NCBI RefSeq assembly: GCF_019578655.1
Contig: NC_063261.1
Coordinates: 12,948,216 to 13,012,215, forward strand
Source: Ricinus communis
Taxonomy: Eukaryota; Streptophyta; Magnoliopsida; Malpighiales; Euphorbiaceae
Direction: 5' to 3'
DNA: 64,000 bases
The number at the start of each line of letters is the position of its first letter. Position 1 is the stretch's first letter. Positions 36,852 to 49,444 of this stretch are shown here, one piece after another. A program made the translations under genes and the position numbers. Below the pieces are notes generated by a model. That model saw only the letters and a list, made by a program, of their open reading frames with translations. It did no database searches and was not told where the DNA came from.

Positions 36852-37438
36852 AATATTAATTTATAATATTTTAAAAAAGATAACAAACTAACTATTACTT
36901 TTAAATATTTTTAATCTTTTTACATTTTTATTAGTACAATAATAAAAAATTATTTTTAAAATATTTATTTATTAATTCTAATATTATATAAATTAAACTA
37001 TCAATATAATTGATATTAATGTTTTCTTAAAATCAAGAATTATTATATAATTAAAAATTAATTTATTAGTAAATATAGAGTATTTAAAAATATTATTTTC
37101 TATAATTAGAATTATTATCTAATTAAAAAATTAATTTATTAGTTAATATAATATTAAAATATAATGAATATGCTATTGTTTACAATAATCATTATCTAAT
37201 TAGAAAACTAATTATTATTTAATTAGAAGACTAATTTATTATTAATATATTATTTCTTAGCATTAGAATGAGTATTTAATTAGGAATTTAACTTATTAAT
37301 CAATAAGTTAATAGAAAAAATCATAAAATTACACATAAACTTGAATTTCATGTGTCAAAATAAATACACATATAAAAATAAAAATTATATGTATCAAAAA
37401 TTAAACACACATATCAAAAAGAATTTAGATTCCAAAAG

Positions 37439-37440
<2 letters not shown>
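36852..37440 (-). repeat. AT-rich dispersed element, right half after the copia insertion
   Basis: Continues the element interrupted at 32276. Read in reverse complement it carries the same tandem TTAATTATATTTTAATATTA and TAATTAGATAATAATT blocks, and a start region with ACATGAAATTCAAGTTTATG like that near 45800. Confidence 0.55.

Positions 37441-37442
<2 letters not shown>

Positions 37443-37507
<65 letters not shown>
37443..37507. repeat. (AT)n microsatellite
   Basis: About 32 uninterrupted AT repeats, abutting the end of the AT-rich element. Confidence 0.95.
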
Positions 37508-37509
<2 letters not shown>

Positions 37510-37510
<1 letters not shown>

Positions 37511-40500
37511 CAATATTAAACTCAATCATTAATAAAATTAAATAAATAAATAATAATAAAAGTAATAGTAACAATTATTATTATTGTTATTATTATTACT
37601 ATTATTATTATTATTCGTATATAACATTGGAGTCAGTAATTTCTTTTTTCTTTTTCATTCCGACTGGTTGTTGAAAGGTAAAAATATTGACATATAGTTT
37701 TGGAGAGCAGGGCAGAAGAGTGAGTTTTTAGTTTGCCAATCATTGTTGCAGTTACAGTATCTTATAGCATTCTTTGAGAATAAAATATAACGAAGTACCT
37801 TTTGATTCTATATCATGACACTTTTTTATATATATTTATTAAGACAAAGAAGATATGTTGATAATTTATTATAAAAGTAGATATTTTATTTTTTAAATTT
37901 TAAATTTTTATTTTGGTAAACTATTATCCTTATATTAGTCATGGTTAAAAATGAAAGTTTAGAATAAAATAATTTTTAACTTTATTATTTGACTGATAGA
38001 TAGACGTCTTTAAGGCAATAATTTATTTATTACGATCGATAGATTAAATAATTATAGTCGGTGTTATTTAGTTTTAAATCTACATGATTAGATATAAACA
38101 ATATATTATAAAGGCTAATGAGAGTGATAATAGTAGAATGCTAAAAACTAAAAAAAAAAAAAAAAACTTTAAAATGAGTGAAACATTTTAAGGTCATATC
38201 TCAAAAGAATCTTTGCAATTGTAAAATTATCTCAATTTAAGAAAAGAAAAAAGAAAAAAGAAAACCCTTTTACTAGTACCTCTCAGTGGTGTGTTTTCTT
38301 GATTCCAAGTCATAGTATGGGAATGATGCTGCTAAAAAGAAAAAGAGAGAAAAATGATAAAAAAAAAGAATAGAAAAGATAAAATAAGAAGGATTAAAAT
38401 AGAGATAGCAATGGGTAGGATAGTATCTTTACCTATATGAGTAATTAATATTAAACTCATTCCTATATTCATAAGATTTTAGATAATACATAGATAATTC
38501 ACTATCCAAGTAATTATCAAAATAAAATAAAATCTTTATAAGACAATAGAATTTTATAAATGTTATTTATTTATTGATTATATTTTATTAATTTATCATT
38601 AAATGAATACTTATTGATTTAAAAAATTATATTTTAATTATTTATTTATATATTTTTATCATATGATCTATGTATGAGTTATAAATAAAAGTTAATATTG
38701 TGGTAAAAAGTTAGTGTGCATATAGATATAATAGAAAACTTAACATTTTTTATATATAAATAGTAGAGGTCATATACATATAGGAGAAATAAACTTATTA
38801 CTTTATGGCTTTATGCACTAAACGAGATTATTCATTTAGTACATTGACCGGAGACAAGATGAAAAATTTCATTATTTAATCAAGGTATTAATTTATCGAT
38901 CATTTACTTATTAATATTTTAATATATATATATATATATATTAAATCTAAGTAAACTAAAACATTAAGAAAGTATCAATCTAGTTAAGATTTTCAGGTGC
39001 GTTCATTGATTTCTAGCTTTCAATTTCCACTTAAAAAATATATATATTTGTACTTATAGTTTAATTTTATTTATCATAACCATATCCATAAACTAATAAT
39101 TTATTCTCCTAACAATCTACATTGCATTAATGCATGCATAAAAAAAGTAAAAAGCATATATACCTATTTACTTTTGTTGTCTAGCAACTTTTAAAGCTTT
39201 GAAAAAGTGTTAATGGTGGAGCAACAATTTAATCCAATAGCTGTCAACTCTTCTGTTGTTATTATTGAACAACCAATACAGTTCTTAGGGATATTACAAA
39301 CCCTAGCGAAACTAACAATTTATTTCTATAAAATATGAAAGATTGTGATAGAATAAGGATGAATTCTTAAGTTAGGAATTCAATTTCCAATTTTTACTTC
39401 AAACATCTAATAGGGTGCGTATTACATTTTGGACGAGTCATCTCCTCTTTTTCTTTTTTTTCATATCTTTTCTCGGTCAGTAAAAATCATCGTAATCGAT
39501 TGCCGAATAATATTTTAAAAAAAATTAAAATTTTAATATTTTTTTTTAAAATATTATAAATATTAGTCAAAATTATTAAAAATTTAAAAGTTGAAATTTT
39601 TAAATAATTAACTCTAAATTCTTTTACAAAAAATAAAATTGCTTTTTAAATTTTTTCTCTTTAAAAACTAAACTTTATAGTTGTAGGTGGTGTTTGTGAT
39701 TGAGGCCTACTTGATTGAAATGATTAGAATCACATGATTTACGGTTTGAGGCTTTTCTCCTAATGTCACCTTACACGTTTGGCATGATGGTGTACTTGTG
39801 GGCCCTTACACCTCCCCACATAAATGCCTTATTATTATTATTATTATTATTATTACTAACGCCGGTAATGGTAGCAGCCGCAAATATTAGAAAACTTTAT
39901 TACATTCATATAAATTTATATATATAATACATAGTGAGTTGGACTTTTGATAAATAGTATAAAAGAATTAATTGAATACTTTATTAATTAATAAAAAAAT
40001 GATTAATATAAACATGATTTAACTTCTTATATGGTTAGAATTCATAATTAATTTATTATTAAAATTAAATATATTATCATATAATAGAATTAATTTACTT
40101 TCACGATGATTGTATAATAAAAGAATATATTTTAAAATATATTATATCAATTATTTAATTTTATTAATAGATTATACATACCAAATTCTAAAAGTAATTA
40201 CATATTTAAAATTCATATATGTATTTATTACCTATTCAATTCAAATATTTTCAGAATTTGCTATGAGATAGAATTGAGATGGGTACTCATGGAATTTACT
40301 GAATGCCATCCCTCAAAACTTATATACCCACCCATAGATCTCAGTTGACGGAATTGATTCTTGTGGCTGAGATGATGCCAATTGTCAAATGTCAGAAGTC
40401 AAACAAGAAGAGTTGGGCCACAAGGATTCTTATTAGGTTTGTAGAGGGAATTACAAGTGTCCTCAATCAAGACTTCAAAATGACAGTCTTTTCTTTTTCT

Positions 40501-41150
40501 TCCTGTCCTGTTTATTTTGATTTTAATTGAGAGGCTCAATGTGGATCTTGACATATATGTGAAATGAACCATTAATTTATTTCTTGTTGCTACACTAAAG
40601 TTGGCCGTCCAAAGGAAGTGTAGTTGGTGGGTGACTTTAATTTCTAAGACAATTCCTGAAAAAGAGACCCTAGAACCCAACCCGCATGTTGATTAGAGTT
40701 ACAAAATAAAATTAATAATTACATGAATAATAATTGAAATATATTAGTTACATATATATAACTATTAAATACTATTCATGAAATAAGTAATTAATTATAA
40801 TTAATATAAATATTTCTAAAAAATTATTTAATAATAAATTTAAATAAATTAATAAGAGAGTTAATAAGTTTATTCTTTTATACTTTTAAGTCACTTTAAC
40901 CCAAAAAGTCGATAAAAATATATATATTTATAAAAAAAGGAATAAAGAAATTTAAAGAGGTTAATTATTAATAGATTTAAGCGGTAATCCCTTGATTAAA
41001 ATACAAAAAAAAAAAAAAAGTCTCTTAATCATTGACCTCAGGTAACTCCCAGTCAAAGAACGTTAAAGTTCTAAATATCAATCTGGGATCCTAATTAAAG
41101 GAAAGGATTCATAAAACATAATTTGATTATATTTAATTTCTAAATTGTCT
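37510..41150. other. AT-rich non-coding spacer
   Basis: No gene is supported. It holds an ATT microsatellite at about 39830-39855 and a poly(A) run at 38150-38166. The balanced-composition island at 40290-40690 contains reading frames of 75 and 93 codons with no recognisable features. Confidence 0.4.
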
Positions 41151-41159
41151 CAGGATCAG

Positions 41160-42860
41160 TCTAATTTTACAGAAAGTATCAAGCTGCCGTCACATCCTCG
41201 GCAACAATATTCTAGTACTTCCGACACAAGAGTGCTGAAAGACCGTCTTTCCTAGGTGCCTTCACGGGGTGCATCTCCTTAATTGCTTGAATAACTTCTT
41301 CTCTAGTAAATTTCAACTCTAAATTTACATTAAGATCACTAGACACACAACCCATTGATACAATTAAGGAGTTAAATAAAGTAAAAAAATTCAAAAATAA
41401 AATAAAATACCCATTAATAATATTAGTAATCTGTTCTTCACCATCTTGCCACAAACCGTCCAAATCCATAAGGCCAGTGATTTCATTACGTGATCGCTTG
41501 CTTGACGTCTTATGGTGGAAGTACTTAGTATTTTTGTCGCCATTTTGAAGCCAAAGCGATCTTGAATGCAGCCTTTAATAGACCTCTTGTTTGTATAACC
41601 AACACATCAAGCTCTTTCTTAATGCTCTGAAAGCTCCTTCCATTAATCAGGTCCTAATCTTCTATTGACCATCTCTAGCCCCTTCTTCCTTTTCTGCAAG
41701 TTTGTTTTGAAGTCTCTGGAAATTTTTAGCATTCCAAACAGTTGGAGAATTAGTTACAATTAGCAATAGAGCTATGAACCTGGTCAAGCTTACCACCTCG
41801 AACCGAAGTCTAACAATTTGAATAAAAAGTTTTGGCACATTCAGGATCATCAACTCAAGCTTCTTCAAAGTGAAAAAGATTATGCCTTTTTTCCTGTTCA
41901 AATGCAATTCCTCAAAAATTCATGTGAAGTAACTTTTGAGTTAGGAAACATGTCAAGCCAATCTTTATTACACATGGCGTCGATCAAGCCTCACAAAGAT
42001 GCAATTCTCACTTTTTTCAGCATCAAACCAAGTGAAACGGTTACCAATAAACCCTATATCTTTAAGATTACAATCATCAAGAACTCTCCTATAATTTGTT
42101 TTCTGAGATTCCTGAGGCTTTTATTTCCTCCCATTTTTTATGCATAGACAAGATTTTCACTAAAATCACCACTACAGATCTAAGGGAGCAAAAACATACC
42201 ATGCAACATCGAAGGAGATTCAAATTATGAATTTGTAGGGAAGTATCTTGAATTATCATAAATTTCTGTAAACCTCCATTTTAGATCATTGTGAGAAGAA
42301 ATAATGGTATCCATATAAGATATAGAAAAGTATAAATGATTAACATTTACATTATCATTCCATAAAACACAGATCCCCCACTTCTTCCATCTCTATCCAT
42401 AATCAGATTACCTACATATCCGAGTCGAAGACGAATTAGCTTAAGCTGGGCTATCTAAATAAGAATTTCTGAAAGAAAGATGACCTTAATGAGTAAACAC
42501 ATATTATTGCAAAATTTGGAACGTTTGATCATTACTCGGACCCCAAAAGTTACAACAGAAGATTTTCATGGCATCCTGCACCCTCCAAAGTTAGGAGAGT
42601 CGTCGACATTAAATTTGTGTTAGGATGTTTATGTTCCAACCTCTTGCTTTCACTTTCTGATTCTTCAAAACTAATGTCCGAGTCACAGGCCACCCTGATA
42701 CTAACTCTAACATAATGCTTTGATATTTTATTGGAGAAAATAAATCCATCACTTGGCTTGATTCGCTTTTTTCATCGGACTAAAAGCTTCTTTTTGGATC
42801 CAATTCCATAACTTTTATTTGATTAAGGAAAGAAGTAGGAATGGAGCTGGGAAAAAGGAT
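41160..42860 (-). pseudogene. Fragment of a plant L1-type LINE (endonuclease and start of reverse transcriptase)
   Basis: Read on the minus strand, the endonuclease begins near 42570 (MKIFCCNFWGPSND). Then come GRSGGSVFY-like and FYDNSRYFP-like motifs, a diverged LVCGDFNE region, and CNKDWLDMFPNSKVTSHEF-like sequence near 41950. The reverse-transcriptase entry region at 41212-41469 contains FTREEVIQAIKEMHPVKAP and LSALLCRKY. Bases 42600-42860 may belong to the preceding ORF1. Many stops and shifts interrupt it, and the catalytic part of reverse transcriptase is missing because the fragment stops near 41160. Losing the 3' rather than the 5' part is unusual for a LINE insertion and points to later deletion. 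Confidence 0.75.
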
Positions 42861-43000
42861 TGGTACTATCGAAGAAATTGATTTAAAGGCTTCAGGAGTT
42901 TTCCTTGATAAATATTTATGGCAGAATCAATATCGATGTTACTAAATCCCTGAGTAAAGGCATCCATATGGCGCTTGGGAAAGAAAAACTGACGGCATTG

Positions 43001-43087
43001 CTTCGATGTTAAAGATTACCTGAATTATGCTTCGATATTAAAGGTTACCTGAATTGTGCTTCGATATTAAAGGTTACTTGAATTGTG
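43001..43087 (+). repeat. Three tandem 29-bp units
   Basis: Units at 43001-43029, 43030-43058 and 43059-43087 each carry CTTCGAT, TTAAAG and TTACCTGAATT (TTACTTGAATT in the last). A few single-base differences separate them. Confidence 0.9.
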
Positions 43088-43264
43088 CTAAATCCCTAAG
43101 CATGTCCCTCTCGCGATGCTGAGGATAAAGAACATGCTTAGAATCTTTATGATCAATGGATTAGAGTTATGTACAACTAAGAATTTTGCTTCAAAGAGAC
43201 AATGCTAAGATGAGAAGTCACATAATCTTGCTAGCCGGAAGAATTCTCAAAATAGTAAAACATC

Positions 43265-45030
43265 TGTGAACACCCATTTTTCGAATTTAGATATTGAGAG
43301 AATCATAAAAAATCCGATGATAAATGTCATTGTCTTTCTCGAGTCTCAGAGATTGAGAAAGGGCAACTCCGAGAGAATGATGATATTAATTGGACTTATA
43401 TAGAATCAATTTGGATCCAATTAATAAAAAAAATAAAGTTTAAAGGGTAAAACGATAGTTTTAAAACTTTTACTCCTTAGAGCCAATCGGCTTTGTGCAC
43501 AACCCAATCGGCTCTACACAGAGCCAATTGGCTCTATACAGGCTGATCGATCATTTTATTCAAAATTTCACCCGTTTTATGTGCATTTTTTATCTAAAAC
43601 GCCAAAAATTGGTAAAAATAAATTTATAGAAAGTATTTTTGATAATTATTGAGATTTTTTTAAAATTATTTGAAATTAGAAATAGATATCTTTTTATTTG
43701 ATATTAATCTAATAAAGGGAGGGATAACCATAGCCTCTTTTTAAAATAATTTAATAATTATCAGCATCTTCTAGGATTTCTTAACTCTACTCCTATAAAT
43801 AGAATAGTATAGCCTAGATGTTGGGTTAGCTACATTCATTGAGCAACAGAGCTAGAGCAAGAAAATAGTTACATCAATATACAAAGAAGAAACCTTTAGC
43901 AAGCCATTAAAAAAAAACTTCCAAAATCAGGAAACCCATTGAAGAACGATAAAAACTTTTCTAAAACCCCAAAAAAGGTAGAATTGGATTTTCATTCCCT
44001 CTTTGATTCAACAACCTCCTCATCTCATGAGACTCATAGAACGACGACTAACGATGACAACTTGAGGGTTCCCCTACATCAGCATTATCAACATTTCTTT
44101 TTTCCTTGTTGCTAATTTTATTTTTTTATTTATGAAATTATATTAGAAATTCATTTTAATAATTATTCTACATAATTCCCATTGTTAGATTAGGATTTCT
44201 TCCTAGTTTAGCATACTGATTTTATTAGGTTTTGAATCTTATAATAAGAACACCTAGGGTTTTAAATCTGGTTTAATTAGGAGTTCGAATTTGATTGGAT
44301 AATAATAAATATAATTAGGTTATATTTTTATTTTTTTGTTAATTATACGTATTCTAATTAATTTTTTTCTCCCTGTACATGTAAAAATCAGCTCTAGAAG
44401 CAAAAATTGAGAAAAAAACTGCAGAAAGCCACTCCAAGTCTCTAGAGCCGATCGGTTCAATATAGAGCCGATTTTCTGTGTGTTGAGTCGATCGACTCTT
44501 CACCCTAATCCAATCAGCTTTGTACATAATTACGCTGATTTTTGACTTTTTTGATGTATTTTGCATTTCTTGCATTGTAACTTAATTCTAGGGTTTTCTT
44601 TATTTTTTTTAGTTGTAGGTGGGTTGTAATAACTAGATTTATTTCATGTTCTTTATTTTTACTTTTATTTGTGATGAATTCCAAAATATATGTTGTATGA
44701 TTGTCTAATTCAAACTGGTCAAATAGACTTAGACCTTAAAATTAGATCAGAGATGAAAACTGTAGTCCATTAGTTTAATTAAGATGGTAATCAGGCCTTA
44801 ACTTAATCTATATAGACTTGGGTCTCTTCATAAAAGGTAGTCAATTAGGCTTAAAAGCTGTAAATTAAATCATAACATGTAATTGGACTAGACTAGGTAG
44901 GCCTTATATGTAATTAATTAGCAAATTAGTTAATAACTTTAAGTATGAGTTGGGCTTTAATAAGATGAGCTAAATTTAGGTTGACCTCACATGTTGTAAT
45001 GCTTGGTGTGTAAAAATATTTATGTTACAT
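43265..45030 (+). repeat. Large LTR (about 1.77 kb), inverted relative of the LTR at 28071-30054
   Basis: Starts TGTGAACACCCATTTTTCG; the right end, near TATGTTACA (45029), is inferred. It carries two clusters of palindromic AGAGCCGATCGGCTCT-type repeats at about 43475-43555 and 44445-44525. No polypurine tract is clear upstream and no gag is recognisable downstream, so it could be a solo LTR or the start of a truncated element. Confidence 0.6.
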
Positions 45031-45690
45031 TTATAAAGAATAACCCGTTAAGCAATAAAATTAAAAATAAATATATACAAATAAGAAAGTTGGTTTTCAA
45101 ATTCATCTCTGAATTTATGACGTAAGCTTTTTTATGGAATTGAGAAACGTCACTTATTAATAAAAATGTCCGGGTTACCCGGTTGATGACTCTTATCTCT
45201 GCGCCAGTCTCTGTGGCTAGTTAGCATATTGCAAGTTAGATTGAAAAACCCTACAGTGTCGTATTCGTTAAAGACATTTAGATGTGTGGCCGAAATCGCC
45301 GCGAATATCATCTCTTAGTGGGAATACACGCATGGGAAGGCCTAAGGAGTGAAGCCAACAAAATAGAAAGATGAGCCCACCTAGAAGGTAAGAAACTGCG
45401 ATTGGCGGTGAAGAATCAGAGAATGCTGATAAGCCAAATATAATCTAAACTAGGAAAGAAATTACTCGTAAAGGAAAGAAATAGATTTAGGAAACTAGAC
45501 TAAAGAATTTTGGCTCAAAATATTATTGTGATCAAAGAGTCGTTACATTCCATGAATGCGTTTGAAGAGACCATAATTCCAACAATTAAGGTGGCAAGAA
45601 TTCTCCTTTTACTAAGCTAAAGGATTCTTCTCTTATTATATTAGGAAATAAATGAAGCCGGACCCTCCCAATTGGAGCTGGTCAAAGAGT
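45031..45690 (+). other. Leader-like sequence after the large LTR
   Basis: A balanced-composition stretch with no ORF. Its position directly after the LTR suggests an untranslated leader of the same retrotransposon, cut off where the AT-rich element starts near 45715. Confidence 0.35.
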
Positions 45691-45714
45691 TTGTCATTAA
45701 AATGAAAGCATTTG

Positions 45715-46530
45715 TATATTAATTTTTGAATCCTAAAAGTTTTTTGACATGTGTATCTAATTTTTGACACATAAAATTTTCATTTTGACATGTGTATATA
45801 ATACATAAAATTCAAGTTTATATATAATTTTATAAATCTTTTTTATAAATTTATTAATTAACAAATTACATTTCTAATTAAACACGAATTCTAACTCTAA
45901 GAGATATAATACTAATTTTATTTTAATATTATATTAACTAATAAATAATTTTCTACTCAGATAATAATATTAATTTTATCTTAAGAAATAGTAGTAATTA
46001 ATTATATTCTAATACTATATCAACTAGTAAATAATTTTCTAATCAGATAATAATTTTAAATTTATTTTAGAAAATAACATATTAATTATATTTTAATATT
46101 GCATTAACTAAAATCCTATAACTAGATAATAATTCTAATATAGAAAATAATATCTTAAAATTATATTTCTAATAGTATATTTAATAGTAAATTAGATTTT
46201 AATTATATAATAAATTTTTAATTCTAAAAAATAGTAACATTAATTATATTGATATATTAATTTATAATATTAAAATTAATTAATAAATAACTTTTATATT
46301 ATTGCATTAAAAAATTTAAAAATCTTAAAAATATAAAAATATTTAAAAATAATTAATTTGTTATTATTTTTTAAAATTTTATAAAATAATATTAAATATT
46401 AAATTTTTATTAAATCATATCTATTAATTTAATTTTATAATAAAATAATAATAATAATCTTTACACAAGAATAAACGATTAATTTTTATAGCCCGTAAAC
46501 AAAATGTAAGGACTATGTAAATACCGATGT
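45715..46530 (+). repeat. AT-rich dispersed element made of degenerate tandem units, copy 2
   Basis: Same block order as 11290-12060: a start region with ACATGTGTAT and AAATTCAAGTTTA, several 85-90 base units, then a right end with TTTACACAAGAATAAACG and CCCGTAAAC. Next to it (46520-46555) is an imperfect palindrome, CGATGTTGTGCGACATCG. Confidence 0.6.
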
Positions 46531-47720
46531 TGTGCGACATCGTTTACATAACACAGGAGGGGCAAGACAAAAATATGGAGAAAATCAGTTTAAGAAGAAA
46601 AGTCAAAACCGGCCCTTAAATTGATTTGAGTAGTACTGTTCACTTTGAGTCGAAGTTATATTACTATTCTTTTTTTATTTATTATCTTAAGCTTAATTGT
46701 ATATAAAGATGCAAATATTTGATTAAGACAACTTACTTCTTCACTTTGAGTCTTATTATAGTTTTACTTGGTCCGCAAGCACTGAATTTAATCTATTTTG
46801 TACTTTAATTTAAAATTCTATTTCAACGAAAAAATTACTTTAATAACCATAAACAGCTTTCAAAGTATATGTATACTTCCAATAAAAATTGTTTATATTT
46901 CCATTTCAATAAGAAAAATGGTAAAGCACAAAATATGAGTGATACAGAGACTTTAAATACCTACATAATTTGGTGTTTTATAAGATTTTTTTATAAATAA
47001 AATGGTAAATATATCTAAATAGAAAGAAAAAAAAATATATTTTATAGTGCAATTATTATATCCTAATTTAAGGCCATCTAGCATTATAGATATGAAACTA
47101 TAACGCGCGTTTTTAAAGAAATGTGAACTTAACTTAATATTTTTATCCACGATTAAAACAGAGCTCAATATGAAATTTTTTTTGCTTCAACCAAAACATA
47201 CAATTGTCTTCACTAATACTAAAAATTAACTTTAAAAAAAAAAAAAAACTTTTTTCTCCATTTTTATTTTATATACACTCTCCTATTTTTAAAATTACAA
47301 TCTTTACAATTTTTTAGCTTTCTATTTTAATCTTTTAAGATTTAAAATATATGCAAATTTCATTATTTTGTAAACATATTCATATTCATTTACAATAACA
47401 TTTTAATACAATCACATAATTTGCATGGAAAAATAATTGTAAAAATATTAAAGAACCTATAATTTAAATCTTATGAAACTAAAGTTTATAATTGAAAAAC
47501 CAATATCTCATATAAATTTTGTTATAGATGAATATATTATTTATTTTTTATAAAAAATATTTCTTTTAACACATCTTATATATGCCTGATTTATGTCAAA
47601 TAAATATATAAAATTTACTATTAAATTAAAAATGTGCCTTTTAATTTGTTATTTGGTTGTTTATTTTATATTAAATTAGCATGTAATAATTTTCTTAATG
47701 AATATATTTTATAAGAATAA
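46531..47720. other. AT-rich non-coding spacer
   Basis: No gene is supported. It has poly(A) runs near 47030 and 47234-47248. Confidence 0.4.
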
Positions 47721-47726
47721 ATATTT

Positions 47727-48430
47727 GTTATATATTTGAAGAATCTCAAGTCATACTTTAATGAATCTATTTCTAGTACATGATGAACTTCTTGATTATA
47801 ACCTATAATTAATAAATTTTTGTTATATATTTGATGAACTTCAAATAATATATTGATGAATTTGTTGCTAGTAGATAATGGACTTGTTGATTATAACATA
47901 TGAATAATGAATCTATAAACTATGGAATTGTGTTATATATTCGATGAACCTTAAGTGATACTTTAATGAACCTGTTGTTTGTAGATAATGAACACTTTTA
48001 TTATAATCCATGATTAATAATTTGTTTTTTATACACATATGACATGTTCATTACTTAAAATTTATATATTCATTTGTTAGTGATATAAGGTCCATTGTAC
48101 TACAAAATAAATCTAATCCATTTCAAAAATAAATATATTATCATAATTATGAACAACATGATTAACTTATAGTTTATATATAACGAACCTCAATGTGCTA
48201 TAAAATAAACCCATTCCATTTCAAAATAAAACTGTTACTAAAATGATGAATCCATAGTTCATATATAATAAATCTCAATGTGTTACAAAATGAATGTATT
48301 CTATTACAAAAACAAACATGTTATCAAATTATGAATAGAATAATAAACCTGTAATTTATATATAATAAACCTCAACATTCTACATAATGAACCTATTATT
48401 TTACTCTAATGAAATTGTTATCATATTTTT
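47727..48430 (+). repeat. Two adjacent degenerate minisatellites of about 95-105 bp units
   Basis: Array A (47727-48017) has three units starting TTGTTATATAT and containing GATGAACTT, ATACTTTAATGAA and TTGATTATAA. Array B (about 48075-48430) has about four units, each with TTTATATATAA, AACCTCAATGTG, ACAAAAT or ATAAAATAA, CCATTTCAAA and GTTATCA. Neither encodes protein. Confidence 0.6.
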
Positions 48431-48439
48431 AATGAACAA

Positions 48440-49130
48440 AAAATGAACATTATATTTAATTAGTCTATTGTTATATTTTAAAATAATTTGTTCATTCTCA
48501 ATTTCTAAAATTTTCATCCATTTAATGCTCTATCAATCAATTTCCTCACAAAAAATGAACTTAAGAATAAAAAAAAAAGAGAAAAGAATGAATAATCTCA
48601 ACTCATCGAATATATTTTCAAAATTTGTACTCATGCATAGATTTTTTTATAAATGAAATTTTTTCATAGATAATAAAAGAAAAAGAGAAGATTATGTAGC
48701 AAATAAGAAAAAGAGAATAAATAGGAAGAGAAAAAAAAAAGATTAAAGCTTATAGAATTTAAATTCGGGTTTGAAAAATATAAAAAGAATGAAAAATTTC
48801 AGCTCGTCAAAAAAGAAAGAAAAAGAATAAAGAATAGCAACATCATGAATATAAAATAAAAAAAGAAAAAAATAAAAAATAACAGCCTGTAGAATTTGAT
48901 TTAAAGCTCTAAATAATGGAAAATTAATAATAGAAAAAATAAAATTGAGTCAATTTATGATTTTATTTTAAATCGTCAATAACGAAATAGAATGTTATAT
49001 TTGATTTGAAATTGTACATATGTTTTAAAATTCAGTCCATTTATTTAAATAAAGCGGTCACGTTTTTTGACATCCTATACCCAAGTCCATGATATAATTT
49101 GCTTTTGTAGTGGATAGACAAATTCATTGT
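48440..49130. other. AT-rich spacer upstream of the OSCP promoter
   Basis: Dominated by A/G-rich runs (AAAAAGAAAAAG types) at 48560-48880. No gene. Confidence 0.4.
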
Positions 49131-49136
49131 TTCAGT

Positions 49137-49203
49137 TGGGCTTAAGCCCACCCCAGACGGTCGTCTAGGCAGACTAAACCTAAAACTCCGTTTGGGCTGG
49201 GCT
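49137..49203 (+). promoter_or_regulatory. Cluster of four TGGGCT Site II-type boxes upstream of the OSCP gene
   Basis: TGGGCT lies at 49137-49142, its inverse AGCCCA at 49145-49150, and two overlapping copies at 49193-49198 and 49198-49203. They sit about 240-310 bases before the ATG. TGGGCY Site II elements are known in promoters of plant nuclear genes for mitochondrial respiratory-chain proteins, where TCP factors bind. Confidence 0.65.
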
Positions 49204-49444
49204 TGGACAATCATGTAGATCGACTAGATTTTACCCGAGATAAACCAATCGAGTGACACGCGTCAAAATCCAAACTTAACTTCACACAAAAAGCACGCAC
49301 TCGAAAGTGACTCTATCACCAAAAGAACCATTCCCATAACCCTGAATTTTTTTTTCTGTCATTCTCTTTACCCTTCTTGCACTTCCTCAAAACAAACGAA
49401 ACCAGCAGCTTTAAAAAGATTAAAACCGAAAAAATAGAAAAAGA

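Noticed and set aside
40303..40680. Two opposed reading frames of 75 and 93 codons in a balanced-composition island
   Set aside because: No recognisable motif, no exon continuation with good splice sites, and mutual overlap.
47727..48430. Regularly repeated units that could suggest a CRISPR-like array
   Set aside because: The units are ~100 bases, degenerate and AT-rich, with no repeat-spacer alternation, in a plant genome. They are minisatellites.
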